Assembly: GCA_014377915.1 (NCBI GenBank)
Contig: JACMOT010000289.1
Coordinates: 1-8,906, forward strand
Direction: 5' to 3'
Length of the DNA: 8,906 nt
Source: Tardiphaga sp.
GTDB lineage: Bacteria; Pseudomonadota; Alphaproteobacteria; Rhizobiales; Xanthobacteraceae
Translations under genes and position numbers: made by a program
Shown here: one piece after another, positions 6,913 through 8,906 of the stretch
How positions within the stretch are numbered: position 1 is the first letter of the stretch
Layout: each line of letters opens with the position of its first letter
The notes under the pieces: generated by a model
Database searches by the model: none
Seen by the model: the letters and a program-made list of their open reading frames with translations, nothing else
What the model was told of the DNA's origin: nothing

Positions 6913-8906
6913 ATGGTCAGTGCCGCCATCAAGCCGGCGATCCGCGGGGCGCTGCGTCTTCACGAGATCGGCAACGATACACCTTACAAGATCAGCTTCG
7001 CCGCCAAGGGAAAGAGCGGCGCCAGTTTCGGCTTCATGCAAGGCGACCTCGCCGCCGCTCAGCCCTTTGTCACGGCAACCTTCCGCAATGCGATGTCCGC
7101 CGCGGGGATGACGGCGGCGGACATCGACGGCCTGCTGGCGCAATTGTCGAAGCACCAGATCAAAAACCCGCTCAGCGCCGCCGAGACCAGCCGCGTCAAC
7201 CGCGCGCTGCTCAGCGCCGCCAATCTGGTCGACCGGATGGACGAGCAGATCCTCGCCCATGTCTATGATGATCTCGACCGCTGTCTCGACCGCGCCACGC
7301 AGGCGCACCGGCGGGTCGATACCAAGGCGCAGATCTACATGATGTTGTGGATCAACATGTCGGGGCCGCCGACCAAGCTGCTGGTCTGGCTCGGCGGTGG
7401 CGATCCCGAGCTGCCACGCGAGGTCGCGGCGGCGCGCGAGATCGTGACCGGCGAGGCGATGGAAGACTATCTCGCCGCGACGAATTATTACGTCAGCAAC
7501 CCGCAAAATCTCAACCATCTGCATCAATGCGCGGACGCCGGCATGCGGGCCCTTGGCGAGGCACCATCCCATGCCGTTCCCATTGCCCAGAGCACTGAAT
7601 TCGATGCAAGCGCGGCGCCACTGGCCGTCACCTTTTCCACCGCGGCTCATGGCCCTGCTGGCGCGGCATCCGAAGTAACGGTTTCGGCAAAATCCGACAC
7701 CGGGCGCGACGTCACCGTCGCGATGCGAAAGACCGGTGCCGACAGCGGCAATCTGAGTTTGCGGGAAGCCACGGACGGCACAACCCAAAGCTTCAGCGTC
7801 ACGGCGATCCGGGCGCGCGCCGACGGCACGCGGCTGGTCTGTCAGGCGCAGGTCGCATTTTTCTCCGCCATGGTGAGCTGTACGCTGCAGGCCGCTCGCA
7901 CTACCGGGTCCGACACCATTGTCATCGCCGCCAGCGGACCGTTTCCGTTCACCCGAACCTACAGCGCCACCCGGCCGGATTTCGACCGCCTGAAGGGCTT
8001 TATCGCTCAAGCGGGTTTTCCGGCGCTCGACCCTCTTCCGTCACAGGCATTCGCAGCGACCGCCATGCCGGCGATAGCCGCATCCAACACGGCGAGCGAT
8101 GACGATCCCTATCATCCGGCCATTGTCGCGATCGAGATCTGGAAGCTGCAGCCTTCGTCGCCAGCCTATGACGACCGCATCGCCCCGCTGGTGCGCGCGG
8201 CATCGAGCCGCATCAAGGCCGACACCAATCCGGCCGATCTCGCCAAATGGCTCGAACTGCAATCCTCCGCGATGAACATTTCGGATTCCGACATTCTGAG
8301 CACCACGCTGACACTGCGCGAAGTCTCTGCGAATGCCTTCAGCCAGGCGCTGCAAAGTCTTTCCACCGCGCAGCAACTCCGGGTCCGGCTGGCGCTGGGC
8401 GAGATCGATCCGCCGGACCAGGAGGCGGTCGCGGTCACGGCAGCCGCGCTGCCGCCGACCGCGGCGGTTCAGGTACTTGGCGCCTTTACGGGCCAGAGCA
8501 TCTTCACCAGCCCGCGCCATCATCCCGTCGTGCACGGCGAGCTCAAACTCTTCGACAACCGCGGCGCCGCGCTCGGTACCTACACCGTCAATACCGGCGG
8601 CGGCGCCCGCAACTACAAGACCACCAATGGCCCGGTACCGCCCGGCTTTTACCGGCTGAGTCACTTTCGTCCGCGCGACACCGTTGGCATGGTGTTCAAC
8701 GGCATCGGCTACTCATTCGACCTCGATCCCATCCTGGACACGAAGGTGTTCGGACGCAGCCTGTTCCGGGTCCATCCCGACGGCGGACAGGCGCAGACCA
8801 ATGGCTGCCTCGGCGTGCGCGAGGATGCCGCGCATCTGGTCCAGTGCCGCGACCAGCTCCGCCATCTGCTCGACCGCGGCCCCGTCACTATTTCCGTGAG
8901 CTATGA
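6913..8906 (+). CDS. Multidomain protein: lysozyme-like N-terminus, L,D-transpeptidase/DUF2778-like C-terminus (3' partial)
   Basis: Frame 1 is open from the ATG to the window edge: 664 codons ending in Tyr664, no stop seen, so the C-terminus is cut off. Residues 1-215 have no signal peptide or membrane segment. HEIGNDTPYKISFA (17-30) then GKSGASFGFMQGDL (33-46) recall the Glu plus SxG-M-Q pattern of lysozyme-like glycosidases, making Glu18 a candidate acid; this domain call is tentative. Residues about 230-350 are Thr/Ser/Val-rich and probably beta-sandwich, followed by an Ala-rich linker and a helical stretch (about 397-510). From about 535, HGELKLFDNRG (541-551), NGPVPPGFYRL (572-582) and FRVHPDGGQAQTNGCLGV (618-635) match the layout of L,D-transpeptidase/DUF2778 (Tlde1-like) domains, with His621 and Cys632 as catalytic pair; Asn630 replaces the usual Ser. 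Likely role: peptidoglycan cleavage and/or cross-link exchange, perhaps as an exported antibacterial effector. Base composition matches its neighbours. Confidence 0.85.
   Translation, partial: MVSAAIKPAIRGALRLHEIGNDTPYKISFAAKGKSGASFGFMQGDLAAAQPFVTATFRNAMSAAGMTAADIDGLLAQLSKHQIKNPLSAAETSRVNRALLSAANLVDRMDEQILAHVYDDLDRCLDRATQAHRRVDTKAQIYMMLWINMSGPPTKLLVWLGGGDPELPREVAAAREIVTGEAMEDYLAATNYYVSNPQNLNHLHQCADAGMRALGEAPSHAVPIAQSTEFDASAAPLAVTFSTAAHGPAGAASEVTVSAKSDTGRDVTVAMRKTGADSGNLSLREATDGTTQSFSVTAIRARADGTRLVCQAQVAFFSAMVSCTLQAARTTGSDTIVIAASGPFPFTRTYSATRPDFDRLKGFIAQAGFPALDPLPSQAFAATAMPAIAASNTASDDDPYHPAIVAIEIWKLQPSSPAYDDRIAPLVRAASSRIKADTNPADLAKWLELQSSAMNISDSDILSTTLTLREVSANAFSQALQSLSTAQQLRVRLALGEIDPPDQEAVAVTAAALPPTAAVQVLGAFTGQSIFTSPRHHPVVHGELKLFDNRGAALGTYTVNTGGGARNYKTTNGPVPPGFYRLSHFRPRDTVGMVFNGIGYSFDLDPILDTKVFGRSLFRVHPDGGQAQTNGCLGVREDAAHLVQCRDQLRHLLDRGPVTISVSY

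Noticed and set aside
5754..7268. Long plus-strand open frame (504 codons) spanning the CoA-transferase and the divergent region
   Set aside because: It runs antisense to a clear CoA-transferase, crosses the promoter region and overlaps the next gene in another frame. The protein is His/Arg/Gly-rich without motifs.
6748..8010. Long minus-strand open frame (420 codons) opposite the lysozyme/L,D-transpeptidase gene
   Set aside because: Its translation is Arg/Gly-rich low-complexity with no recognisable domain, as expected for the antisense of a GC-rich gene. The plus-strand frame has a strong ribosome binding site and real motifs.
8247..8906. Plus-strand frame ending in TGA at the last bases
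   Set aside because: It is in frame 3, antiphase to the motif-bearing frame 1. The TGA is not a stop for the 6913 gene.
1..8906. CRISPR array, tRNA or rRNA genes, transposase genes
   Set aside because: No regularly spaced repeats, no cloverleaf or rRNA signature and no transposase motif were seen on either strand.

Overview
The window looks like chromosomal DNA from a high-GC alphaproteobacterium. The best guess is the Bradyrhizobium / Rhodopseudomonas / Afipia group (Nitrobacteraceae). This rests on G/C-rich wobble positions, on the style of the acyl-CoA catabolic genes, and on two palindromic intergenic repeats of a kind common in those genomes. The assignment comes from recognition and was not checked by any search.

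Left edge (1-427): no supported gene. There is a near-consensus sigma-70 promoter on the minus strand (TTGACA, 16 bp, TATAAT; 156-183) firing out of the left side of the window. Its transcript would begin with about 150 nt that can form several small hairpins. A degenerate palindromic repeat (241-400) separates this promoter from the end of the operon.

Centre (428-6596, minus strand): five genes form one probable acyl-CoA catabolic operon. In transcription order they are a CaiB/BaiF family (class III) CoA-transferase, an acyl-CoA dehydrogenase, a thiolase-like protein without the usual nucleophilic cysteine, a zinc-ribbon/OB-fold (DUF35) partner, and a two-domain ADP-forming acyl-CoA synthetase. 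The last three are joined by ATGA stop/start overlaps. The first two are 6 nt apart. A nested palindromic repeat lies between the dehydrogenase and the thiolase-like gene. Likely logic: the substrate is converted to a CoA thioester by transfer or ATP-dependent ligation, desaturated, then cleaved by a thiolase-fold/DUF35 pair. No hydratase or hydroxyacyl-CoA dehydrogenase is present and the substrate cannot be read from sequence.

Right side (6597-8906): a 316-bp divergent intergenic region is followed by a large plus-strand gene with a strong ribosome binding site at 6913. Its reading frame stays open to the window edge (664 complete codons, no stop). It has no signal peptide. The N-terminus resembles a lysozyme-like domain, the middle is beta-rich and then helical, and the C-terminus looks like an L,D-transpeptidase/DUF2778 (Tlde1-like) catalytic domain. 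This possible two-headed peptidoglycan-active protein is the most unusual item in the window.
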